A stretch of DNA of 64,000 bases from Pogonophryne albipinna (GCA_028583405.1 CM053256.1:11358494-11422493); one strand, 5' to 3'; counted from the stretch's first letter, positions 51,774-63,832 are shown. Program-made: numbers and translations. The notes: a model not told the origin generated them from the letters alone.

Positions 51774-54700
51774 CATGCTCATCTGTACAGGGCAAGTGTA
51801 TGTGCGTTGCTGTCGGCTGTTATCTCGCTCCAAGCTCTAGGGTAAGAAAGCAGAACAGAGCGAACGGATAACAACACTGAGTAAAAGCCTCAAAGGAGCT
51901 CATGTCTTTGTTTTATCTCCCTCCTGCCATGCTTTAAGTCAGTGGGGCTACTGTAAATATAACATCCACCTTCACACAGGAACTCTGGGTGAATGGGCAA
52001 ATCCGAAAAACAAAGTGAAAACAATATGGCTGCAAATTTGATTATGGAACATTCGGCAAGAAGCATAAATGGCCTCACTGAAGTGCTTGACAATATTTTA
52101 ACAATGGCTTTCCGCTGTTCCCTGTTTGAGTTGTGTTTCAAAGTTCAAGGAAATACGAAAGGGGACAACAACATGCGTGTGGTTAGGTGAGCCAAGACTG
52201 AAGGCTGTGTACTGCAAAGGCTCTTTCCTTACTCTCAGCAACAACAAAAAACATGGGAAGTACAGTGGAACTGATGATGTATAAGGTTGTTTAATGAAAT
52301 GGAACCAACTATGTCAACAAGCCACAACAGCAGCTAGCCATTTTCAAAGTTTGAGTGCAGGGTCACCCCAAAATGCAGTCTTGTATACTTAGAGTAATGT
52401 ATGCATAAAATAGCTACAACGTGCACACCCAAGAGAAAATAAACAATGTGCAATACATCTATTATTTCCACAACAGTGACATGCAGCCTGTAGCTTTCTA
52501 TACGATTTATTTTCCAGATTGACTGTTCTTTCCTGCAGGCTTGTCTGTGGGTCAATGCACACGACTCTGAGTTGTTCATTAACCAGAAGCACCACAGAGA
52601 TGGAGTGTATGACACACTCACACACTCACACATTCATTTTTCTCCCCCCTACATTCCATTCAAAGGTGCCGGTGTATTTGTCAGTCCTATATTGTATTTT
52701 CATACAACAGAGGAGGTTCACTACAGCAGACAGCCAGAGACGTGTTACATAAAGACAGAGTGGGGAAAACACAGAAGGAAGCCGTGGTGAATTTCTTTGT
52801 AGATGCATCTACCTCTAATGTTAGCTTTGACAAGGTCACCGCATCTAAAAGCAGAAAAAGCCTCCGTGCAATTCATCTAACCATACAGCCTTGTAGATCT
52901 ACCAGATGTAACAAAGGGGGAGAGCAGAGCAGAGCTGGAGAGAAACAGAATCAGAAAGAGGAGAGTGAGGGGGAGGAGAGGGAGAATAGCAATGTAAGAT
53001 GACAGAACTGTGTAGAAGGAGGAAAGGGAGTATGGGGGGGGGGGAAGAAGATTAGGGATTGAGAATGAGGGAGAAATAATGGCGAATAGGGAGAAGAAGA
53101 GTGCTGCTTCTCCTGACCCACATTGAGTGACGCCTGCAGCATCAGAGCGCCATAGCCTCCGCCTGGCTGAGAGATTCCCGATCAGCCGCCACTACAGCCT
53201 GAGCTACACTGTGCAGCATCGCTTAGTGGCAACAACCCCACCTCAGCAACGGCGTGTCAACACTGTAATGACATCACATCTGAAGCACAAGTACCTCCTA
53301 TGATTATAGCACAATAGGAAGTCAATCTCTAGTGAATCTACTTTCACTCCCAACGTAACTGTCAACAGATTGGACAGCCAGCTCTCAGAGACGGTGTCTT
53401 TCTTTCCCTCGTATGACCCGTACACAGCACTCTCTGCACATGGTCACATACAGCGCAGCAGCCAAAAGATTTTCCAGCGTCGGCCTATTATTAGAACACT
53501 GACACCAACAAACATACGGCCTGTGTGATACTATGGAGAACAAAGGCGAGCTTTCAAGACATGACCAGCATGTCACAAAGAGCCAGACAGCACTACAGCC
53601 CGAGTCAGTCCCCTGGCCCACGACTGTCACCTCTAAGACAGATTTGAAGGGATGACAACAGAGAGTGAGCGGGGACAGGACTCTCTCTGTTTCGCTCATC
53701 ACACTGATGCTTTTCAGCTCTGACTGAGTGATCGAGCCAGCCTTGCATGTCATCCTTCTACATACTCCAAACCAGATGAATCACCGTCACTATGCATGCA
53801 GGCAAAGGCGCAGAATAGATGTTCTCATTCAACCTCCTCTCTGTTGTCTCCAGGTGAGAGGCCCCCCCCCCAGCAGTTACATCTCCTCGCATTGATTCAC
53901 ACACGGCTTCATGGCAATAACATTTCTCTGCAGTAGGATGATGCAGGGGGAGCGATAGAAAGGCAACAACATTGTTTAGTGATAAAAGATGCAGGACATT
54001 CATGCATAAGGCTAATGCAATGACCCTGGAGTGATACACCTGTTGTCACTCCTGCTATGCATCATGTTTCACCTGCTACACCAGTCATAGATACACAGTG
54101 AATACCCCGTACAGCAAATGGCTATATATAGAAAACAAAAACATAATTATCAATCTGAGCTCTGCCATGAAACAGAGGGAGAGGTACTGTGGAAGACAAT
54201 ATTACGTGCGTGCATGTGTGATTTGCTGCATACAAACTAGACCTCCCCTCTGCACATTTACAAACAGAGTGGCTTCAACCACAGATCGATACAGTGTATG
54301 GCTTATTCTAATACACAAAAGAACCATTTTACTGCTGCCCCTTCTCTGTACAACAGTGGTGCCTGTGCCTTTAAGAGGCGGACCGACCGTGTGGCAGACT
54401 AAAGCAGACAGTAGGAAAAGGCAGTGGGCTCAGGCTGTTTGTCTTTACAATGACTCCAGAGTTCTGCATCATTGTCCCACACACACCAATCACACAGTAC
54501 ACAAGCAGAGCGGGCATCCCTCTCCACAAGCAGCCCCGACCAAACAGGGTCAATGCTGCTGAATCCCACTACGGTGACTCTGGACAAATGCTTTGACCGT
54601 AGCCTCCGGGTGCTTTACAATGACAGAGAGAGTGCATGAGTGTAGTAGCAGGGCAGAAAATACTACTGTGCCACAAATCAAGAGGAAAAGACAACCCACC

Positions 54701-55313
54701 ACCCCTTCTCCCCTCCTCTGGTTAGAGTACTAAGAATAGCTCACCAGTCTCTCCACAGCCACTGCTTGCAGAGCATGTCCAAGGATTCTTCCTGCCTCTC
54801 AGTGTATGTGTGTGTGTTGGAGACGTGTTTCTGAGGAGTCCTCTTCCTGAATCTCTCCTTTGTGCCACTCTCCTCTACTGCAGCCTGTGCTGTGGCTGCT
54901 CCAGCTCTGCCTCCCTCTCTGGACTCTCGTGTTTGGAGGCAACGCTGCCCCTGCAACGGGCTGACGGTGGAGGAAGTTCCCCACTGCTGAAGCTCACACC
55001 ACGTCCTGCATTCAAGGCTGCTCCAACGCGTGTTATGCAAGGCCACCAGACCGCCAGCTCCCTCTCTGCCTGGCTGCTTCTCTCTCTCTCCGTTTCTGCC
55101 TCTCTCCCTTTCCCTCCCTCCCTCCCTCCCTCCTATTTCTTTCTCTCTCTCTCTCTCAGTACTCCACTGACACAGCTCCTCCCCCAGACAGCCTCATCAG
55201 CCGCATCAGGTATTCATTCAAAAAAACACACTCTACTTGGCTTAGAGCCCAGACTACGCTCACACAGAGAGGGAAGGAGGGGGAGGGAGCAACAGACGGA
55301 GGGTGAGAGAGCA

Positions 55314-55316
<3 letters not shown>

Positions 55317-55355
<39 letters not shown>
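55317..55355. repeat. (GA)n microsatellite
   Basis: About 39 bp of pure GA on the plus strand, in a purine-rich context. Confidence 0.9.
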
Positions 55356-55358
<3 letters not shown>

Positions 55359-56036
55359 TGGAGATCCAGAAACATTTGCTCTGACAGACATACTGCATGT
55401 ATGTGAATAACTGTGGGATATATGCAGAGACACCAATGACACATGCACATACACAAACCGCCTAAGGATTAAATTGTTCAGTGTGTTGGCACGTCAAAGC
55501 TGTTTTAATGCACAGCTTCCTCCTTGTTCATTTTCATATGCATTTTCCCTGCAGAGACAAATCTCTTCCTAATCTGTCCTGTGAGCTGCCCTACAATTAC
55601 AGTCTCAACCTCTATCCAGCTGCAAAGTGAGAGTACCCTGCCACCCCCTCATGTCTCCTCAGGCCTCCCCATCTCTCCCCCCCAGAGATATTTCCCTCAG
55701 TGCAGAGAGGCAGCGCTGATAAACACCCCACCGCCCAGCCACTTGGCACTGGCGCCCTCCTCACCCGAAGGCCTCCTCCTTATCCTGTAAAGCACACAGC
55801 GGAAAGAGCCAGACTGAAATGGCTTCAGCATCAGGCCAGAGCCAGCTATCTGCGCCTCTGCAGACAGGACAAGCAGGGTGCCCTCCATACACTGCATACT
55901 GGGGGAAACTCAGAGAATGCAACCAATCACACATTGCTGCTGCTTCTACAAAATAAGCCTTGTAATGTACATAGCTAAACACAATGTTGTGCATTATGTC
56001 ATGACTAAATTGCATACATAAAATTGCATTTATAAG

Positions 56037-56264
<228 letters not shown>

Positions 56265-58151
56265 CCTTGTAAGTACACAATATTATTTCCCCATACGTTT
56301 TTTTTTTACATTACAACATAAGGAGTTAAGATTGTTTGATCCCTCTACCTACATGTATCAGCAGTACTCTACTAGTAAACCATACAAAACAATTACACTG
56401 TAAATTGGAAATAATGACTCTGAGTGCTAAGAGGTGTAGTCTAAAGCGGGTTTTGCTAGTCTAGTTGCATAAACTATTTTATTCTGAGCACACACAACAA
56501 AGTGATACATTCCACAGTGCACACTTAATGAGAGGGAGTGCTCAAACTATAACTAGATCTATGTCATCTTACAAACATTAAACTTCTAAAAGGAGAAGAT
56601 ACTCTGAGGATTAGGAATATAAATGTGTAAAAATATTCATGGTAATAGCAGTTTCAGCATAAGCATTCCACAATACAACCTCAACAAAGCAATATAGCAT
56701 TATGTTTACATTCCTCCATTTTTAAACACAAAGATGTTGTCTGTTTGCACTATTCAGTATATGTTTGCACTGCCTCTCAGGGCTCTACTCATAGTAGCCT
56801 TTAGCAGGAAACACAATGGACTCAAGTGGGCTACTGCAGGTTTTAACACTGCATGACCTTTACTTCCAGGCAAAACACTAGTTTCAATTTAAGGTCCGGG
56901 TTAACTTTTTAAAACACACCCTCATCACAAATCTAAGGAGATGAAACACCTTACCTTGATACTGATCAGTGTCCAATATCCAAGCATCTTTTCCCACACA
57001 CTGTTCTGTATCCTCACCATACACTCACTGGGGCTAAGTGAGCCTCCTCATGCAGCAGACATGTCCAGACATGTAACACTGATCCTGACCTGATCCTGAC
57101 ACACAGCAAAGGGAAGCATGTATGATGCAAAGTGTCACAGATGAGAAATGGCTACTGTTGGCATTATTGAACTTTTGCACAATTATAGATTTTTCTTCAC
57201 TGTTAATAGAATTAGCATTAAAATACCGCAGTGTTTGGGTCACGCTAGCATAGAGTTGGAGATGGTTTTATATACTAAAGCAGTGGTGGAAGAAGTAACG
57301 TTACTCACTTCGGAAACTGATAGCAACGCTGCTAACTATTGAATAACTTGCTAGCCATGTAAGCTAGCTGGATTACCAATAATAACACATTGTATTGTTT
57401 AACACCGCTAGCAAGTTGCGGTGACGTTTGTTGACTGTTTCCTGCTCTTGCTGGAGCTTTTTTCTCTCTCTATTGATAGCCTGACTTTCCTATTTTAAAT
57501 GACATTTTTGATTCAAATAAAGTCCTAAGCACTAGAATTGACCAAACCTACCGTTGAAGTTGAAGTGGACTGAACTGTGCACATTTAGAGGGGGAACGCC
57601 CCCAGGATTTGAAACACTTCTCAAACTATTTATTTCCCCACGCAGAGTTGGGTGAAGTTAGAAATATTTGACATATTCTGAGGCAAATATTGTAGGCCTA
57701 CTTATACTCCAGTAGGCAACATTTAACTGTATATGACAGCTTTAGTTTCTAGTTACTTAGTCAATTCACAAGCTATAGTCCTACTCAGCATAAGCAATTC
57801 AACTAGAAAGATGAAATGATCAACACATTAAAGGTGGGGTAGGTAAGTTTGAGAAACCGGCTCGAGATACACTTTTTGTTATATTCCATGGAATGCTCTT
57901 AACATCCCGATAGCAATGAATATCTTAAGTGCTTTGACAAAAAATCCATAAAAAAATGTCATCTGTGGAAGCCGTAATACTGTAAAAAGTACAACCAATC
58001 CGTTTAACGGATTGGATTGCCGCCCTGTCTGTCAGCCTTCCATCTCGTGCACGCACAAATGTATCTCGTGCCCTCATTGGGCGTGCCGTCATTGGTCGTG
58101 CATTGCAGCAGTACTTCAATGACTCGCCAGCAACAGGCGGCCACTTTCACC

Positions 58152-58828
58152 ATGGCAGAGTTAGGTTCAACATCGTCTACTGGTGGCAAAAGAAATAATG
58201 TAATGGAGCAAATTAGGAACAAAAACAAAGTGGAAACTAGGAGAATTCAAACCAGAGTCAATATCGGAGTTGCTTTTCAACGATGGCGACTACTGATGGA
58301 ACACACCTATGGGGGTTATTCCCTATCTTTATTGAAGAGCGTGGTATTTAAATTTGAGAGCATACTTTATGTATTTATTTCCCTCAAACCCTGTCCTCGC
58401 ACTCAAATAGTGCCTGCTTGCACTTAGATTTGCTCTGCTTCTGCTCAAACTGTACGCTTGCACTCAGATATATTGCTGCTTACAGATTTTTTCTGCTCTC
58501 AGATTTATTCTGTGCGTGCTCGAAACTTTGGTGCAACAATCCTGTCAAAATCCCTCAACCAATAGGAGGCCAGGTGTCCTTGCGGGTGCGTTCGCTTTAC
58601 TTATTACAGCGTCCCGTAAGGGCGGTTACTCTTTGGTTTGTCTTTGGTGCGATGACAGGGTTTGAGTGAAGGAAATCAATAAAGTATGCTCTCAAATTTA
58701 AATACCACGCTCTTGAATAAAGATAGGGAATAACCCCCATACACACCGATTTGAAATCTGACGCCGTGGTCGCTCTTTTTCTCTTGGACAGGAAATTATC
58801 TGTTTTGTATGGTTTACAATTCCCCTGA
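58152..58828 (+). pseudogene. Short ORF inside the TTAA element, split by an insertion
   Basis: An ATG in a strong context (CACCATGG) at 58152 opens 52 codons to 58307. The frame resumes exactly after the nested element and its duplicated CACACC at 58748, and runs 26 codons to TGA (58826-58828). It contains a basic stretch (KNKVETRRIQTRVNIG), FQRWRLLMEH and ALFLLDR. From memory, RVNIGxAFxRW...LKxDAxxAxFLLD recurs in uncharacterised fish proteins; no function is known to me. Either a host exon was captured by the transposon or this is an element gene remnant. Confidence 0.6.
58308..58741. mobile_element. Palindromic MITE nested in the TTAA element
   Basis: The long terminal arms begin TATGGGGGTTATTCCCTATC and are inverted at the right end; the arms extend about 70 bp through GAGCGTGGTATTTAAATTTG. 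It is flanked by the exact 6-bp duplication CACACC (58302-58307 and 58742-58747). The core is repeated GCACTCAGAT/GCTCAAAC-type sequence. No transposase is present. Confidence 0.85.
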
Positions 58829-59149
58829 ACTATATAGCCAACCTAAGTCATGTGCGCGTTCATGTGTGTTGGAGGAGGTGCTTTGTAAGGAAGTCTGAAG
58901 GAAGGGGCGGATTCTTTTCGGCTGTGTACTTTCAAATTTTAGTGCACTCGAGCCGGTTTCTGAAACTTACCTACCCCACCTTTAATGCATAAATACAATC
59001 ATTTATTGTAATATTATTTTGAATTGGACAATTCTCCCTTCATGAGTTGTTATTTTACCTTTAGTTCTCTAAGTATTTTTTGTCGAGTAGAATATTAGTA
59101 CTTCTTCCATCAATGCCCAACAACAGCAACTTGTACTTATTATTCTAAT

Positions 59150-60881
59150 AAGTACAAGTTGTACATTTCATTTCATTTTTATTTGTCCCGCTCATGGTAC
59201 GCAAAACCAAATGTACAATAATTGCCACAAAACATGACTCTACCATTGAGCGAAAAGGAGCAGGGAGAAGAATAAAATCGTATGTGACCTGCCCCTTTCT
59301 AAAAAAAACAAATAAATACAAATAGATGGTCTGCCCTTCATAATAATATTTTTTTTTTTTTTTTTTTTCACAGCCAAACATAACAGTATCTTAGGATACT
59401 AAGAGAAACACACAAAAAAAAAATACTTATTTCCCACTTGACGGTTAACGGAAAGAAACAAAACAACACCAAAACATCATATGTATAAGGAAAAGAAAAG
59501 TGCAACACCCTCATCTGAGCCCTACTGGAGAAGAAGGTGGAAAGCGACGCATGATGATAATAATAACAATAACAACAATAACAATGGCAATGGGACCCGC
59601 AAATACAGAGGAGACATCACATCAAAGACATCAAAAACATGAAGGACCAGAGTACATAGACTTATTCACATTCTGCTTCATATAGTCCCATCTTTTTTAA
59701 TTTATACAACTTTAACTGAAAAATACATATACAATTCTTTAGATCCTTGTGTTGAGAATTCCACAATTGTACACCAACTACCAAAATACACATTTGTTTA
59801 AGAGTAGTCCTTGCATATGGATGCTTACAATTTAATTTCCTTCTGTGGTCTTCCTTGTCTGATCCAAAAACAAACAACTGTTGTAAATATGCTGGTAACA
59901 TTCTGCTTTTTGCCCTGTGCATTACTGATAATGTCTGCAGCTCAGCTATGTCTTTGAGTTTCAAGAGTCCTGACTTAAAAAACAGTCTGTTGGTGTGTTC
60001 TCTTGAGTCACCTTTATGAATTATTCGTACTGCCCTTTTCTGTAATATTGACAATGGCTTTATGTTGCTCATATACGTGTTGCCCATAGGTGTTTCCCCA
60101 CACTTCTATACAATAAATGAAAAATGGCAAAATTAGTGAACAGTACAACATCCTCAATGCCTTGTAATCTAGCAAATACTTTGCCTTGTTTAGAACAGAA
60201 ATATTCCTAGACACTTTCGTTTTAACATGTGCTATGTGTGATTTCCATGTCAGGTTTTCATCCAGCGTCACACCTAAGAATCGAAATTCAGAAACCCTTT
60301 CAATAAAAACTCCATCAATGGACAATGAAATGTTTTCATCTTTTTTTCTATTAGCAAAAACCATAAACTTCGTTTTATTCAAATTTAGGGTTAACTTATT
60401 TTCATCAAACCATCTTTTAAGTTTGACCATTTCATGTCCAATACACTTTGCTAAAATGTTTAAATCATCTCCTGAACAAAATAAATGTGTGTCGTCTGCA
60501 AACAACACAAATTGCAATAATGTTGACATTTCACATATGTCATTGATGTACAAAATAAAAAGTTTAGGCCCTAAAACCGAGCCCTGCGGGACACCACATT
60601 ATATGGTCATACACTCCGATGTACTACCAGCTAATTCTACATATTGTTGTCTGTTATCTAAATAACATTTTAACCAATCTAGAACTACTCCTCTCACTCC
60701 GTATCTATGTAATTTCGAAATTAATAGGTAATGGTCTATGGTGTCAAATGCCTTTTTTAAGTCAATAAATACACCTATTGTGTATTTCTTTCTTTCTATA
60801 GATGTTGTAATTTCTTCTGTTATTTTCATTAAAGCTAAAGCTGTAGATCGATTTTTCCTAAATCCATACTGACTCTCTGTC
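59150..60881 (-). mobile_element. LINE reverse transcriptase, 3' portion
   Basis: Read on the minus strand: ESQYGFRKNRSTALAL, GVFIDLKKAFDTIDH, the GVPQGSVLGP motif, FVLFADDTHLF, FRFLGVTLDENLTWKSHI and LQKRAVRIIH. The frame is open for most of its length, but has an in-frame TAA (60599-60601) just before GVPQGS and a small duplication that shifts frame near 60085. The 3' end lies near 59150-59190 with an AAATGAAATG-type tail. It is a jockey/L2/CR1-like non-LTR element and is dead. Confidence 0.85.
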
Positions 60882-61250
60882 ATGATCTGTCTTTATGGTG
60901 TTTTGTCTTGTCTAGATCTGGTTTTGGTTTTCTGTCTGCGTTGTGTCTTGTTTAGATCTGTCTGTGGTTCCCTGTCGTTAGTTTCCCTGGTGTGTCTAAT
61001 TTACCCGATTGTGTTCACCTGGTGTCCCTGTGTTTTCTCCTCCCTCCTCACCTGTGTCTTGTTTGTGTGATTAGTCTTGTGTGTATTTAAGTTCTGGTTT
61101 TTCTGTCTGTCTTTGTCGGTTCGTCTTGTGTTTTGACTTGGTCTTCGGTGAGTGTTCTGTTTTGTCTTTGTTTGTATCACCTAGCCTTGAAATAAAGGAA
61201 TTTTCACTTTAATCTGCATTTGGGTCCTGCCTGCTTCACACACCGTAACA
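60882..61250 (+). mobile_element. LTR-like leader of a gag-like element
   Basis: Begins TGTCATGATCTG and ends CCGTAACA (TG...CA form). It contains a TATTTAA box (61084-61090) and AATAAA (61191-61196), in the order expected for U3-R-U5. It lies 17 bp before the gag-like ATG. No second copy is in the window and no clear primer-binding site is seen, so the LTR call is tentative. Confidence 0.55.
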
Positions 61251-61267
61251 TTACGAACCGAACACAA

Positions 61268-63832
61268 ATGGACCCAGCAGATGATCCATGGGAGGTTGAA
61301 TTACAGCATTTAACCTTCTATCTGGCTTGCTGCTTCGATTGGTGGAAGGGAGCGTCCAGTGTTCGGCAGAAGAGGGCCGCTCTGGTAGAGGCGCTCCGGT
61401 TGGCAGCAGAGAAACCATGTTTTGTTGAGTTCTTACCTGACTGGATTTTGGACTTCCTTTCAACATGTGATTCCTGGCATGCTAGCTCCCTGTCTCTCAA
61501 ATCCCAACCTGGCACCATACGCCTTGGTGGGTTCCGCCTGAAGTCAACCCGTGCTTCTGCCCCAGTTCCTGCTCCTGTCCAGGAGTCGTATTCCGGAACT
61601 CGTCTGGCTTATGGAGGTCCACGGAGTATTCAGGCGGCGGCTAAGAGGAGTCGTCGCAAGGCCAGGCTAGCAGCCCAGGCTAGCAGCCCGAGCCCCAGCA
61701 GCCATGGTTCCGGCTACAGAACCGGCCCACACAGCCATGGTTCTGGCCCCAGTTCTAGCCCCAGCAGCCTTGGTTCCTGCCCCAGTACAGGCCCCAGCAG
61801 CCATGGCTCCATGCTCCAGTACCGGCCCATGCAGCTTTGCTTCCATACTCCATTACCTGGCTTACACAGCAAGGGTCCAGGCTTCCGCTCCGCGCCCAAC
61901 AGCCATGGTTCCGGCTCCAGTGCCGGCCCCAGCAGCCATGGTTCCGGCACCAGTTCTGGCCCCAGCAGCCATGGTTCCAGCACCAGTTCTGGCCCCAGCA
62001 GCCATGGTTCCGGCTCCAGTTCTGGCCCCAGCAGCCATAGTTCCGGCTCCAGTACAGGCCCCAGCAGCCATGGTTCCAGCCCCAGTTCTGCCCCCAGCAG
62101 CCATGGTTCCAGCCTCAGTCCTGGCCCCAGCAGCCATGGTTTCGACTCCAGCCCCTCGTCTCCGGCCGACGCCAGCTCCCCGTGTCCTGTCGGCGTACCG
62201 GCCGACCCCAGCACCTCATCTCCTGCTGGCTCTCCAGCCGACGCCAGCTCCCCGAGTTCTGTCAGCATACCGGCCGACTCCAGCACCTCGTCTCCTGCTG
62301 GCTCTCCAGCCGACGCCAGCTCCCCGAGTCCTGTCGGCGTACCGGCCGACTCCAGCCCCCAGTGTTCTGTTGGCGAACCAACTCTCTCAAGTCTCCTCTC
62401 CAGTTCCCTCTCGAGTTCCCTCTCGAGTTCCCTCTCGAGTCCCCTCTCGAGTCCCCTCTCGAGTCCCCTCTCGAGTCCCCTCTCGAGTCCCCTCTCGAGT
62501 CATCTCTCAAGTCTCCTCTCCAGTCTCCTCTCCAGTTCCCTCTCAAGTCTCCTCTCAAGTTCCTACCCGAGTCCCCTCTCAAGTTCCTTCTCAGGTCCCC
62601 TTTCGAGTCTCTTCTCGAGTTCCCTCTCAGGTCCCCTCTCGAGTCTCTTCTCGAGTCCCCTTTCAAGACACTTCTCAAGTCCCCTCTCGAGTCTCCTCTC
62701 GAGTTCCTGTCAAGTCACCTCTCGAGTTCCCTCTCAAGTCAACTCTCGAGTCTCCTCTCGAGTTCCCTCTCAAGCCCTCTCTCGATTTCCCTATCGGGTC
62801 ACCTCTTGAGTCCCGTTCAAGTTCCCTCTCGAGATTCCTTTCAAATCACCTCTCAAGCCCTCTCTCGAGTTCCCACTCAAGTCCCTACTCATGTGCCGTT
62901 GGAGGTCCCGCAGACTACTCTTCTGCCGGGGGTCCTGCCAACCCTGTGTCCTGTCCCGTTGGAGGCCCCGCCGACTACTCTCCTGCCGGGGGTCCTGCCA
63001 ACCCTTTGTCCTGTCTCGTTGGAGGTCCCGCCGTCTACTCTCCTGCCCGGGGTCCTGCCAATCCTATGTCCTGTGCCGTTGGAGGCCCCGCCGACTACTC
63101 TCCTGCCGGGGGTCCTGCCAACCCTGTGTCCTGTCCCGTTGGAGGCCCCGCCTACTACTCTCCTGCCGGGGGTCCTGCCAACCCTTTGTCCTGTCTCGTT
63201 GGAGGTCCCGCCGACTACTCTCCTGCCGGGGGTCCTGCCAACCCTTTGTCCTGTCTCGTTGGAGGTCCCGCCGACTACTCTCCTGCCGGGGGTCCTGCCA
63301 ATCCTATGTCCTGTGCCGTTGGAGGCCCCGCCGACTACTCTCCTGCCGGGGGTCCTGCCAACCCTGTGTCCTGTGCCGTTGGAGGCCCCGCCGACTACTC
63401 TTCTACCGGGGGTCCTGCCAACCCCATGTCCTGTTTCGTTGGAGGCCTCGACATCACATGTCTCGCTGGGGGTCCTCCCAACTCCTTGTCCTTCCGTGGG
63501 GAATCTTGCCGACACCTGTTCCACCGGTCAACACCGGCTCCTGCCCGGTCCCCTGAGAGCTGTGGTCTTCGCCCCTCCTCGAACTCTGCCTTGCCCCCGG
63601 GCCGTCCGCCCGAGAACCCCTTTTTGAACTCTGCCTTGCCCCCGGGCCGTCCGCCCGAGAACCCCTCCTTGAACTCTGCCTTGCCCCCGGGCCGTCCGCC
63701 CGAGTCCCCCTTTTTTAACTCTGCCTTGCCCCTGGGCTGTCCGCCCGAGATCCCTTCCTGGTCCTCTGCTGTGCTCCTGGGCGGTCAGCTCAGTCCCGTC
63801 CTCCTGACCCCCTCCACCCACCCTGGTGGCCT
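61268..63832 (+). CDS. Gag-like repeat-rich ORF of a non-autonomous retroelement
   Basis: The ATG at 61268 starts MDPADDPWEVELQHLTFYLA, then CFDWWKGAS, RAALVEALRLAAEKP and FLPDWILDFLSTCDSWH, a helical N-terminal part of about 100 aa. A basic stretch (KRSRRKARLAAQ) follows, then tandem repeats. In the starting frame it stops at 62809 (513 aa). A second frame is open from before 61704 to 63914 and a third from 62182 to 63627, so small indels within the repeats have scrambled which frame is native. No protease, reverse transcriptase or integrase is present before the sequence breaks into antisense LINE at about 63833. The product is hypothetical and structural gag-like at best. Confidence 0.5.
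61720..62150 (+). repeat. 30-bp tandem repeat (Ser-His-Gly-Ser coding)
   Basis: About 14 degenerate units of CCCAGCAGCCATGGTTCCGG plus TCCAGTTCTGG, encoding GPSSHGSGSS in frame 1 and APAAMVPAPV in frame 2. Confidence 0.9.
62160..62370 (+). repeat. About 72-bp tandem repeat, three units
   Basis: Three copies of a GCCGACGCCAGCTCCCCGAG-led unit with CCTGCTGGCTCTCCA, encoding SPADASSPxPVGVPADSS in frame 1. Confidence 0.85.
62385..62890 (+). repeat. 15-bp tandem repeat (CTCTCGAGTCCCCTC type)
   Basis: About 33 degenerate units of a 15-bp motif rich in CTCGAG, encoding SSPLS in frame 1 and PSRV-type repeats in frame 2. Indels here move the reading frame. Confidence 0.9.
62891..63480 (+). repeat. 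60-bp tandem repeat, ten units
   Basis: Ten 60-bp units with exact periodicity, centred on GTTGGAGGTCCCGCCGACTA. They encode VGGPADYSPAGGPANPLSC in one frame and LEVPPTTLLPGVLPTLCP in another. Units fall into types A, B and C by the bases after GCCA. Confidence 0.95.
63580..63765 (+). repeat. 45-bp tandem repeat, four units
   Basis: Four units starting AACTCTGCCTTGCCCCCGGG, with CGTCCGCCCGAG inside. Confidence 0.92.

Larger units (their letters stand above)
57832..58981. mobile_element. TTAA-flanked element, copy 2, carrying an ORF
   Basis: The TIR is about 35 bp, AGGTGGGGTAGGTAAGTTT... through GAAACCGGCTCGAG at the left, with its reverse complement at the right. TTAA lies on both sides (57828-57831, 58982-58985). 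Without the nested insertion it would be about 710 bp. It shares both ends and flanking blocks with copy 1 (6031-6415), but also contains a segment with an ORF that copy 1 lacks. The target suggests piggyBac-type mobilisation. Confidence 0.85.
57281..59115. mobile_element. Degenerate hAT-like element hosting other elements
   Basis: The left end CAGTGGTGGAAGAAGTA pairs with the right end TACTTCTTCCATCAATG, the expected CTTCTTCCACCACTG with two changes. The interior outside the nested TTAA element resembles fish hAT MITEs. No matching 8-bp duplication was found at the edges, so the boundaries are less sure than for the other hATs. Confidence 0.55.

Noticed and set aside
54810..55406. 198-aa plus-strand ORF rich in Ser/Leu
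   Set aside because: Encoded by CT- and GA-rich simple sequence; no domain, and it lies antisense to the presumed atxn1 5' region.
62891..63480. Regular 60-bp repeats as a possible CRISPR-like array
   Set aside because: There are no spacers, the units are contiguous and coding in frame, and the context is a fish retroelement.
61714..63524. Minus-strand ORFs of 190, 138 and 211 aa opposite the gag-like repeats
   Set aside because: Shadows of stop-free repeat units; there is no start context or non-repeat sequence.
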